This document shows, piece by piece, positions 1-5,751 of a stretch of 16,626 nt of DNA (its first letter is position 1; each line of letters opens with the position of its first letter). Position numbers and translations under genes: made by a program. The notes under the pieces were generated by a model that saw only the letters and a list, made by a program, of their open reading frames with translations, searched no databases and was not told the origin of the DNA. Origin of the DNA: Thermoplasmata archaeon (GTDB lineage Archaea; Thermoplasmatota; Thermoplasmata; Lutacidiplasmatales; UBA184). The stretch is taken from contig JASHSX010000027.1 in NCBI GenBank assembly GCA_030040865.1, positions 1-16,626 on the forward strand, written 5' to 3'.

Positions 1-12
1 GGGGCGTTGGAA

Positions 13-96
13 CGCTGAGGGGGAGATTCGAACTCCCGTGGCGAGATCGCCACCAGCTTTCAAGGCTGGCGCCTTACCGGACTAGGCTACCTCAGC
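13..96 (-). tRNA. tRNA-Ser(UGA)
   Basis: A complete 84-nt class II tRNA read on the minus strand. The acceptor arm GCTGAGG (96-90) pairs with CCTCAGC (20-14), and the discriminator is G, as expected for serine. The anticodon stem CCAGC/GCTGG encloses the loop CTTGAAA, giving anticodon UGA. The long variable arm forms a GGCG/CGCC hairpin, and the T arm is GGGAG-TTCGAAT-CTCCC. No CCA is encoded and no intron is present. A TATA-like box lies at the right distance upstream. It decodes UCN serine codons, so it is not an expected KEOPS (t6A) substrate despite the nearby cgi121 gene. Confidence 0.97.
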
Positions 97-121
97 GCGA
101 GGGGTCGTAGCGGGACGGCGG

Positions 122-129
122 CGAATAAA
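122..129 (-). promoter_or_regulatory. TATA-like box for tRNA-Ser
   Basis: The minus strand reads TTTATTCG here, an AT-rich island in GC-rich DNA. It sits about 26-33 bases before the mature 5' end of tRNA-Ser, the expected archaeal TATA spacing. It lies between the two tRNA genes, so tRNA-Ser can be transcribed on its own. Confidence 0.55.
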
Positions 130-146
130 CCCTCCCCCGCGGAGGG
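130..146 (-). terminator. Hairpin after tRNA-Gly, possible terminator or trailer
   Basis: A perfect 6-bp stem (CCCTCC/GGAGGG, loop of 5) starts one base after the 3' end of tRNA-Gly. On the minus strand it is followed by GTTTATT, which is also the tRNA-Ser TATA region. Archaeal termination depends on T-rich tracts rather than hairpins, and the T run is short, so it could equally be a trailer structure or chance. Confidence 0.3.
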
Positions 147-147
147 A

Positions 148-247
148 TGCAGGTGCCGGGATTTTCGCGACGGCCCGACAGGGCCCTCGATTCGAACCCG
201 GGCGGTCAGCTTGGAGGGCTGACATCCTACCACTAGATTACACCTGC
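148..247 (-). tRNA. tRNA-Gly(UCC) with a T-loop intron
   Basis: The 100-nt gene gives a 71-nt mature tRNA after removal of 29 nt. On the minus strand the acceptor GCAGGTG (247-241) pairs with CACCTGC (155-149), with discriminator A. The D arm ATCTAGTGGTAGGAT is typical of glycine tRNAs. The anticodon stem TCAGC/GCTGA holds the loop CCTCCAA, so the anticodon is UCC, with C rather than U at position 33. The T stem CCGGG pairs with CCCGG only across the insertion after TTCGAA. It lies 40 bases after the Cgi121 gene. There is no convincing separate TATA box; CTTAGTC over the Cgi121 stop is a weak candidate, so read-through from the upstream operon is possible. Confidence 0.93.
162..190 (-). other. 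29-nt BHB intron at tRNA position 59/60
   Basis: The insertion folds as a canonical bulge-helix-bulge. The outer helix is the T stem CCGGG/CCCGG. The central 4-bp helix is TTCG (196-193) with CGAA (167-164). The two 3-nt bulges are AAT (192-190) and AAT (163-161). The inner helix is CGA/TCG, then a G-G mismatch, then GGCCC/GGGCC closed by the loop TGTC. Cutting after the second bulge base on each side removes 190-162 and restores the T loop TTCGAAT. Most archaeal tRNA introns sit at 37/38; position 59/60 is a non-canonical site. Confidence 0.88.
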
Positions 248-287
248 ACGCCCTTCCGCGATCGCCTCCGACGACCGGACGCGCCGA

Positions 288-854
288 CTAAGACTTTGCG
301 GTGGAGGAACGGCCGGCGGGCGCCGCGAGGTCCACGAGCGCGACGCGTTCGAGGACGAGCCCCTCCCACGCGGAGTCCGGGACGGCCTGCCGCTCCTCGG
401 CACCGATGCCGAGGCGGTCGAGCGTCTCGACCGTCACCGTCCGCGGGTACGCGTGCGGATCCTCGGTGAGCCCGAACCGGGCGAGCATGGGCACCGGATC
501 GAGCGGGCGCTCGGCGACGAGCACCACCTCGATCGTGTCGTCGGCGACGCCCACCTTGGCCAGGGCCCGCGGCAGCTGGTCGTCGCCGGCCACGTACAGT
601 GCGAACTCGGCGCCCCGCTCCCGCAGGCGGCTCTCGCCGCGCGAGCGCGAGCGGCCGAGGTGGGCCCACGCCGACAGGAGGTGCCGCTCCCCGGCGATCG
701 CGCGCGCGTCGAAGAGGCCCACGAGCGCCTCCGACTCCTTGGCGAACGCCCGCAGGGTCTGGATCAGCTGGCCCGTCGGCGGGTCGCCGGGGGCGCGGCG
801 GCGGGCGCCGACCGCGCGCAGGGAGCGCTCCTCCGCGGGCGGCAAGGGCGGCAC
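288..854 (-). CDS. cgi121: KEOPS complex subunit Cgi121
   Basis: A 188-residue protein that looks like Cgi121, the small KEOPS subunit that binds the tRNA 3' CCA end and the Bud32 kinase while KEOPS makes t6A at position 37 of ANN-decoding tRNAs. The family signature is the stretch from TGQLIQTLRAFAKES through DARAIAGERHLLSAWAHLG (about residues 27-65), then GAEFALYVAGDDQLPRAL and the C-terminal VALVDL. Length fits the family, with extra low-complexity tails. The chosen start is GTG at 854 because GGGAGTGACC, a good match to the archaeal anti-Shine-Dalgarno complement, precedes it by a few bases; GTG at 860 would give a 4-base GTGA overlap with the upstream gene. It is the last protein gene of the operon, before two tRNA genes. 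Other KEOPS genes are not in the window. Confidence 0.82.
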   Translation of the reverse strand: MPPLPPAEERSLRAVGARRRAPGDPPTGQLIQTLRAFAKESEALVGLFDARAIAGERHLLSAWAHLGRSRSRGESRLRERGAEFALYVAGDDQLPRALAKVGVADDTIEVVLVAERPLDPVPMLARFGLTEDPHAYPRTVTVETLDRLGIGAEERQAVPDSAWEGLVLERVALVDLAAPAGRSSTAKS

Positions 855-856
855 GG

Positions 857-1513
857 TCACTCCCGGAGGAACTGGAGGAACTCCTCGCGCGTCCGGGGAG
901 CGAGCGTGTAGTTCTCCCGCTTCTCGCGGCCGATCGTCGAGGTCGGCGTCGTGCCGTAGTCGTGGCCCGGCAGCACGACGAGGGCGTCGTCGAGCGCCAT
1001 CACGCGCCGGTGCAGGCTGTCGTACATCTCCGACGGGTCGCCGCCCGGGAGGTCGGTCCGGCCGCACTCGCCGACGAAGAGGGTGTCGCCGGTGGCGACC
1101 TGGCCCTCGAACAGGTAGAGCACGCTGTCCTTCGTGTGGCCGGGCGTGTGGAGGACCTCGAAGCGGAGGCGACCGGCCGAGAACGCGTTGCCGTCCTCCA
1201 CGGAGACGTCCTGGTGGAGCGGGGCGACCCGGTGGGCGACGACCTTCGCCCCCGTCCGCTCCTTCACCTCCCGGTTGCCGGCGACGTGGTCCTGGTGACT
1301 GTGCGTGTTGAGGATGTAGCGGACCTTGGCCGCTCGGGCGTCGATCCCCTCGAGGACCGGCTCGATCCCGAACGACGGATCGATCACCACCGCGTCCCCG
1401 CCGTCCGCGTCGGCGACGAGGTAGGTGAAGTTGAGATACGGACCGATGCGGAACTGGTCGAGGATCACGTCGCGGGGAGTCCGGCCGCCGTATTTGACCC
1501 TGCCCGCGCTCAC
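857..1513 (-). CDS. Metallo-beta-lactamase-fold hydrolase, ETHE1/glyoxalase II-like
   Basis: A 218-residue single-domain MBL protein. The metal motif THSHQDH places H71, H73, D75 and H76, followed by TPGHT (H126), GDTLF (D143) and LPGHDYG (H184), so all metal ligands are present. The stretch GECGRTDLPGGDPSEMYDSL and the later TSTIGREKRENY resemble the persulfide dioxygenase (ETHE1) branch more than classical glyoxalase II. ETHE1 enzymes use one iron to oxidise glutathione or related persulfides to sulfite; the substrate here is not established and a plain thioesterase is possible. The GTG start overlaps the preceding stop as GTGA, implying translational coupling. Linkage to Cgi121 has no obvious biochemical reason. 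Confidence 0.85.
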   Translation of the reverse strand: MSAGRVKYGGRTPRDVILDQFRIGPYLNFTYLVADADGGDAVVIDPSFGIEPVLEGIDARAAKVRYILNTHSHQDHVAGNREVKERTGAKVVAHRVAPLHQDVSVEDGNAFSAGRLRFEVLHTPGHTKDSVLYLFEGQVATGDTLFVGECGRTDLPGGDPSEMYDSLHRRVMALDDALVVLPGHDYGTTPTSTIGREKRENYTLAPRTREEFLQFLRE

Positions 1514-2424
1514 GCGCCCGGCGCATCGGCCGTGACGGTCCGGCGACCGGTCACGGCGTCCAGCACGACCCGTCCGTCCCGGCTCTCCGCGTACCAGTGC
1601 GGAACGTACAGGAGGACGAAGGCGCCGAGCTTGAGGTCCTCCCGCGACGGGAGGATCCGGCGGGTCTCGATCACGAGGGCCCCGCCGTGCTGCTCGGTGT
1701 GGTCGACGTGGACCGTATGGTAGCGCCGGATCGCGTCGACGGCGATCGACTCGGCCTGAGGCTCGGAGAGCTGGGGTGCGAGACGCTGGTGGGGCTCGGG
1801 AACGCCGCGCACGAGCTCGCGCTCCGCATCGTCCCAGATCTCGGCGGTCCGCGACACCGCGTTCACGGCGACGAGATGCCGCACGGCCGGCCCGGCCTCC
1901 CCGTGGGGGGAGGCGGGGCGGACGCGGTACGCCGCGACGAAGAACGGGACGAGCCGCAGCGTGAACCGGGGCGACTCGATGCCGGCGAGCATCTCCGCCT
2001 CCTCGCGGTCGATCCGCGGCCTAAGCGTCCGTTCCCCCTCGAGGGCGATCGCGAACGGGGCGGCCAGGGACGGCGCCCCGGGCCCGTCCTCGGCCCCATC
2101 GAGCGTCCCCGACGGCGCCGGGAGGAGGAGTTCGCCCAGGGCGGTCCCCAGCGTGGTCGGTTCCAGGACCTCGATGCCGCGATCGGCCGCGAGCGCGCGG
2201 GCGACCGCGCCGGGCTCGTCGTCGTAGACGATCGTGCGATGGACCGCGTCGCCGGGGAACAGCGCCTCCACGTCCGCCGGGGAGCGGGGCGCGGCCACGA
2301 TGAGGACGGCCCGATGGTCCTTCGAACGGACGGCGAGCGTCCCCTCGGCGCGACCCTCGACCCGGTACCCGGCGGCCTCGAGGAGACGGCCCAGATGGGA
2401 GGACGGTCGGCCGGGGCGCGGCAT
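1510..2424 (-). CDS. Uncharacterised protein, nuclease-like N-terminus and PepSY-like C-terminus
   Basis: A 304-residue protein I do not recognise by name. Residues about 8-105 (HLGRLLEAAGYRVEG, then TLAVRSKDHRAVLIVAA and HRTIVYDDEPGAV) have the alternating alpha-beta pattern of Mrr-like restriction endonuclease folds, but no D...(D/E)xK catalytic set, so this domain would be inactive. Residues about 150-300 hold two similar beta-rich segments, each with a hydrophobic Pro-aromatic core and a short strand pattern: RLVPFFVAAYRV with VNAVSRTAEIWD, and LLYVPHWYAESRDG with VVLDAVTGRR, reminiscent of PepSY-type repeats. There is no signal peptide or membrane segment. It heads the operon with the MBL and Cgi121 genes. 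A TATA-like box about 25 bases before this ATG supports the start and a leaderless mRNA. Domain assignments are inference. Confidence 0.75.
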   Translation of the reverse strand: MPRPGRPSSHLGRLLEAAGYRVEGRAEGTLAVRSKDHRAVLIVAAPRSPADVEALFPGDAVHRTIVYDDEPGAVARALAADRGIEVLEPTTLGTALGELLLPAPSGTLDGAEDGPGAPSLAAPFAIALEGERTLRPRIDREEAEMLAGIESPRFTLRLVPFFVAAYRVRPASPHGEAGPAVRHLVAVNAVSRTAEIWDDAERELVRGVPEPHQRLAPQLSEPQAESIAVDAIRRYHTVHVDHTEQHGGALVIETRRILPSREDLKLGAFVLLYVPHWYAESRDGRVVLDAVTGRRTVTADAPGA

Positions 2425-2445
2425 CGACGATTCGACCGGACCCCA

Positions 2446-2453
2446 TCATTATC
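2446..2453 (-). promoter_or_regulatory. TATA-like box of the MBL-cgi121 operon
   Basis: The minus strand reads GATAATGA here. Its upstream edge is about 29 bases from the ATG at 2424, so transcription would start at or next to the start codon (leaderless). It faces away from the DUF72 promoter across a short divergent intergenic region (2425-2526). Confidence 0.5.
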
Positions 2454-2486
2454 TCGCTTCCGCTCGTGAGGGTGTTCGTCGGGGCC

Positions 2487-2494
2487 GGTTAATC
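2487..2494 (+). promoter_or_regulatory. TATA-like box of the DUF72 gene
   Basis: GGTTAATC stands out in GC-rich sequence and predicts a transcript start near 2514-2518, giving a leader of about 10 bases before the GTG at 2527. It is weaker than the other boxes in this window. Confidence 0.4.
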
Positions 2495-2526
2495 GTCGAG
2501 GGGGCCGGAAGGAAGCGTCGGCGAAG

Positions 2527-3357
2527 GTGTCGCGGTACTGGCTCGGGTGCTCCGGTTGGGCGTACGACGACTGGGTCGGGCCGTTCTATCCGGCCGGTAC
2601 GCCGCCCGGCGAGTATCTCGATCGGTACGCCCGGGTCTTTCGGACGGTCGAGGTGGACTCGAGCTTCTACCGAGCTCCGACACCGTTCCTCGTGCGGCGG
2701 TGGGCCGAGCACACCCCCGACGGCTTCCGGTTCTCCCTCAAGGTACCGCGCGACGTGACCCACGACGTCTCCCCGCAGTCGGAGGCCGTCCTCGACGGGT
2801 TCCTCGCGAGCCTCGACCCGTTGCGCCGGTCGGGCAAGCTCGGGCCGGTCGTGCTCCAGTTCCCCCCGTCGTTCCGTCGGGACCGCAGCGCGACGCGGCT
2901 CGATCGCCTGCTCGAACGGATCCCGCCGCCGGTCGAGCTCGCGGTCGAGCTGCGGCATCGTTCCTGGTGGGTGGAGGAGACCCGAGCGGCCCTCGCGCAC
3001 CGCGGCGCGGCGCTGGTCTGGTCCGTGGTCCCCCATACCCAGCCGCCCGCGTGGGTCACGGCACCGTTCCTCTACGCCCGCTTCATCGGGGACCGGTCCC
3101 TCACGCAGTTCGACCGGATCCAGCGCGCGGGCCGGATCGTGATGGAGGCGATGAAGGCCCGATTCGATGCCGAAGGGCGCGACACGGTCGCGATCTACGG
3201 GTACTCGAACAACCATTTCATGGGCTTCGGTCCCGGGTCGGTCGCCGAACTCGCCCGGGTCCTCGGGGAGCCGGTCCCCGACCTGACCGCGGCCGCCCGA
3301 TCGGCGGGCCAGCAGACCCTTGATGGGACCGGCACGGGGTCGGCGAACCGCGGCTAG
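2527..3357 (+). CDS. DUF72 family TIM-barrel protein (YecE-like)
   Basis: A 276-residue member of the DUF72/YecE family, which adopts a TIM barrel and has no firmly assigned reaction. Diagnostic features are the start WLGCSGWAYDDWVGPFYP, the VEVDSSFYRAP segment, FRFSLKVPRDVTHD, LAVELRHRSW and the C-terminal YGYSNNHFMGFGPGSVAEL. The glycine-tryptophan GCSGW opening and the EVDSSFYR strand are the most conserved parts of the family and are intact. The GTG start gives the expected family N-terminus directly; a short leader follows a TATA-like box. It ends 63 bases before the Cdc48 ATG, which has its own promoter, so the two are probably not strictly co-transcribed. DUF72 genes have been linked to Fe-S or radical chemistry in some genomes, but nothing here confirms that. 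Confidence 0.92.
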   Translation: MSRYWLGCSGWAYDDWVGPFYPAGTPPGEYLDRYARVFRTVEVDSSFYRAPTPFLVRRWAEHTPDGFRFSLKVPRDVTHDVSPQSEAVLDGFLASLDPLRRSGKLGPVVLQFPPSFRRDRSATRLDRLLERIPPPVELAVELRHRSWWVEETRAALAHRGAALVWSVVPHTQPPAWVTAPFLYARFIGDRSLTQFDRIQRAGRIVMEAMKARFDAEGRDTVAIYGYSNNHFMGFGPGSVAELARVLGEPVPDLTAAARSAGQQTLDGTGTGSANRG

Positions 3358-3388
3358 GGAACAGTGCCGGCTTCTCGGACGACAATAG

Positions 3389-3396
3389 ATTTAACT
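3389..3396 (+). promoter_or_regulatory. TATA-like box of cdc48
   Basis: ATTTAACT within AATAGATTTAACTC lies about 25-32 bases before the ATG at 3421, so the mRNA should be leaderless or nearly so. Because the box lies downstream of an in-frame GTG at 3364, it also argues against that longer start. Confidence 0.6.
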
Positions 3397-3420
3397 CGAT
3401 TCGGGGTGGAACGGTCGCCG

Positions 3421-5646
3421 ATGGGAGAGGCGATCACGCTCCGGGTGGCCGAAGCGTTCCAGCAGGACATCGGCCTCGGGACGGCGCGCCTCGACGTGCA
3501 GACCCGCCAGCGGCTCAAGGTCGGCCTCGGCGACATCGTCGAGATCCGGGGCCGCAAGCCGACGCCCGCGATCGTGAGCCGCGCCCAGCCCGACGACGAA
3601 GGGAAGACGCTGGTCCGCATCGAGGCCGTCGTCCGGCGCAACGCCGGGGTCAGCATCGGGGACCGGGTCTCCGTCCAGCGCGTCGACTGCCCGAACGCGG
3701 ACGCGATCACGATCGCGCCGATCTATGCGGGTTCGGCCCGGATGGACCTGGGGCCGGGCCTCGAAAGCTTCGTCGCGAAGGCGCTCGCCCGGCGACCGTT
3801 CGTCCGCGGGGACGTCTTCGTGATCCCGGGCGTGTTCCTGATGGGCGGCTCGCTGCCGTTCATGGTCGTCGCGACCCAGCCGAAAGGGATCGTCCAGGTC
3901 GCGCCGTCGACGCTGATCACGATCAAGGAGGAGACGGTCAGCGAGACCGAGGTCGCCGCGCCGCGGGTCTCCTACGAGGACATCGGCGGACTCACCGAGA
4001 AGCTCGGACGGGTCCGCGAGATGATCGAGCTCCCGCTCAAGCACCCCGAACTGTTCGATCGCCTCGCGATCACTCCCCCGAAGGGAGTGCTGCTGTACGG
4101 GCCGCCCGGCACGGGGAAGACCCTGATCGCGAAGGCGGTCGCGAACGAGGCCGGGGCGCACTTCATCGGGATCCAGGGTCCCGAGATCATCTCGAAGTAC
4201 TACGGCGAGAGCGAGAAGGAGCTCCGGGAGAAGTTCGAGGAGGCGGAGAAGAACGCGCCCAGCGTGATCTTCATCGACGAGCTCGACTCGATCGCGCCCC
4301 GCCGCGACGAGGTCGTTGGCGAGGTCGAGCGCCGCGTGGTCGCGCAGCTGCTCACGCTCATGGACGGGCTCTCCGGGCGGGGGAACGTCATCGTCATCGC
4401 GGCGACGAACCGCGAGGAGGCGATCGACCCGGCGCTCCGACGCCCGGGACGGTTCGACCGAGAGATCGAGATCGGCGTACCCACGATGGAGGGCCGGCTC
4501 GAGATCCTGCAGATCCACACCCGGGGGATGCCGATCGACGGCGCCGAGCGCGACCGGGAGCGGATCCTCCGCGAGCTGGCGGCCCAGAGCCACGGGTTCG
4601 TCGGCGCCGACCTCTCGTCGCTCGCCCGCGAGGCGGCCATGAGCGCCCTTCGGCGCTACCTTCCGGAGATCGACTTCGACCAGCCGATCCCGATCTCGCT
4701 GCTCGAGCGGATGAAGGTCACCGAGCAGGACTTCCGCGGCGCGCTCAAGCAGATCGAGCCGTCGAGCCTCCGCGACGTCGCCGTCGAGGTCCCCACCACC
4801 CGGTGGGAGGAGGTCGGCGGCGTCGAGCGGGTCCGCCGGATCCTCGAGGAATCGGTCGAGCTGCCGTTCAAGAACCCGCAGGTGTACCGGCACATCGGCA
4901 TCGAGCCGCCGCGCGGCATCCTGCTGTACGGTCCGCCCGGGGTCGGGAAGACCCTGCTCGCCAAGGCGGCCGCGACGGAGAGCCAGGCGAACTTCATCTC
5001 GGTGAAGGGTCCCGAGGTGATGAGCAAGTGGGTCGGCGAGAGCGAGAAGGCGATCCGGATGATCTTCAAGAAGGCCCGGCAGGCCTCGCCGTCGATCGTC
5101 TTCATCGACGAGATCGACTCGATCGCCCCGCGGCGGGGCCTTCAGACGTCGAGCGGCGTCACCGAACGGATCGTGAATCAGCTGCTCACGTCGATCGACG
5201 GGCTCGAGACGCTCGAGCGCGTGCTGGTGATCGCCGCGACGAACCGACCCGACATCATCGACGAAGCGCTCCTCCGGACGGGACGGTTCGACCGCCTCCT
5301 CTACGTCGAGCCTCCGACGGTGGCGGGGCGGAAGGAGATCCTCAAGGTCCACACACGCAAGATGCCGCTCGCGGACGACGTGAGCCTGGACGACCTCGCC
5401 GCCCGGACCGAGGGGTACGTCGGCAGCGACCTCGCCGCGCTCTGCCGCGAGGCCGGCCTCACCGCGATCCGGGAGAACCTCAAGGCGTCGCGCGTCACGC
5501 GCGCTCATTTCGACGCCGCGCTCAAACAGGTGCACGCGTCGGTCGACGCCGAGAACGTGCGGTTCTACGAGGAGTTCGAGAAGCACGTGCTGCGCGAGCG
5601 GGCGGGCCGCCGCGCGGTCGAGTCCGCGCAGGTTATCTATCGGTGA
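3421..5646 (+). CDS. cdc48: Cdc48/VAT-type double-ring AAA+ ATPase
   Basis: A 741-residue hexameric protein unfoldase that threads substrates through its pore, often into the 20S proteasome. The N-domain (about 1-180) begins LRVAEAFQQDIGLGTARLD, a double-psi barrel followed by the CDC48_2 barrel. The D1 ring has Walker A GPPGTGKT at 227-234, Walker B FIDE ending at D286-E287 and the arginine-finger region RRPGRFDRE. The D2 ring has Walker A GPPGVGKT at 504-511, Walker B ending at D563-E564 and LLRTGRFDR. Both ATPase sites look intact. The last three residues, IYR, match the hydrophobic-Tyr-X motif that archaeal Cdc48 and PAN use to dock on the 20S proteasome. The ATG at 3421 is preferred over GTG 3364 by family alignment and by the TATA box. 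It is monocistronic by appearance. Confidence 0.97.
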   Translation: MGEAITLRVAEAFQQDIGLGTARLDVQTRQRLKVGLGDIVEIRGRKPTPAIVSRAQPDDEGKTLVRIEAVVRRNAGVSIGDRVSVQRVDCPNADAITIAPIYAGSARMDLGPGLESFVAKALARRPFVRGDVFVIPGVFLMGGSLPFMVVATQPKGIVQVAPSTLITIKEETVSETEVAAPRVSYEDIGGLTEKLGRVREMIELPLKHPELFDRLAITPPKGVLLYGPPGTGKTLIAKAVANEAGAHFIGIQGPEIISKYYGESEKELREKFEEAEKNAPSVIFIDELDSIAPRRDEVVGEVERRVVAQLLTLMDGLSGRGNVIVIAATNREEAIDPALRRPGRFDREIEIGVPTMEGRLEILQIHTRGMPIDGAERDRERILRELAAQSHGFVGADLSSLAREAAMSALRRYLPEIDFDQPIPISLLERMKVTEQDFRGALKQIEPSSLRDVAVEVPTTRWEEVGGVERVRRILEESVELPFKNPQVYRHIGIEPPRGILLYGPPGVGKTLLAKAAATESQANFISVKGPEVMSKWVGESEKAIRMIFKKARQASPSIVFIDEIDSIAPRRGLQTSSGVTERIVNQLLTSIDGLETLERVLVIAATNRPDIIDEALLRTGRFDRLLYVEPPTVAGRKEILKVHTRKMPLADDVSLDDLAARTEGYVGSDLAALCREAGLTAIRENLKASRVTRAHFDAALKQVHASVDAENVRFYEEFEKHVLRERAGRRAVESAQVIYR

Positions 5647-5648
5647 AA

Positions 5649-5671
5649 TCGAGGAGGACCTCTCTCCTCGA
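5649..5671 (+). terminator. Inverted repeat just after cdc48
   Basis: An 8-bp perfect stem (TCGAGGAG/CTCCTCGA) with a 7-base loop lies three bases after the cdc48 stop. It could mark a 3' end, but there is no T-rich run after it, and archaeal terminators depend on T tracts. The position upstream of a new promoter makes a boundary role plausible. Confidence 0.3.
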
Positions 5672-5689
5672 GAGTCGTCCCGGGCAAGC

Positions 5690-5697
5690 TATAAGTA
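5690..5697 (+). promoter_or_regulatory. TATA box of the surface-protein gene
   Basis: TATAAGTA, one of the clearest TATA boxes in the window. It predicts transcript start near 5716-5720, giving a leader of about 32-36 bases before the GTG at 5752, unlike the leaderless genes around it. Confidence 0.6.
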
Positions 5698-5721
5698 GCA
5701 CGGCCAAGTTCGCGCCGCCGC

Positions 5722-5738
5722 TCTCCCCTACGGGGAGA
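5722..5738 (+). promoter_or_regulatory. 5' leader hairpin of the surface-protein mRNA
   Basis: TCTCCCC (5722-5728) pairs perfectly with GGGGAGA (5732-5738) across the loop TAC. A second copy of the purine motif, GGGAGA (5745-5750), sits two bases before the GTG and may be the ribosome binding site. CTCCC could alternatively pair with that second GGGAG, which would cover the ribosome site. The regulatory reading is inference. Confidence 0.35.
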
Positions 5739-5751
5739 CCGTACGGGAGAA

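Noticed and set aside
148..247. tRNA-Gly read as a decayed pseudogene because of the insertion
   Set aside because: All arms pair perfectly after removal of the 29 nt and the insertion forms a canonical bulge-helix-bulge.
13..290. KEOPS Cgi121 encoded beside its own tRNA substrates
   Set aside because: Gly(UCC) and Ser(UGA) tRNAs do not read ANN codons, so they are not expected to receive t6A.
3364..3420. GTG 3364 as the cdc48 start
   Set aside because: The extra 19 residues have no family similarity and the stretch contains the TATA box; ATG 3421 matches the usual Cdc48 N-terminus.
3391..5586. A 731-codon open frame antisense to cdc48
   Set aside because: Its product is a repetitive Arg/Asp/Leu/Val-rich string with no domain, as expected of the complement of a GC-rich gene; cdc48 on the other strand is fully convincing.
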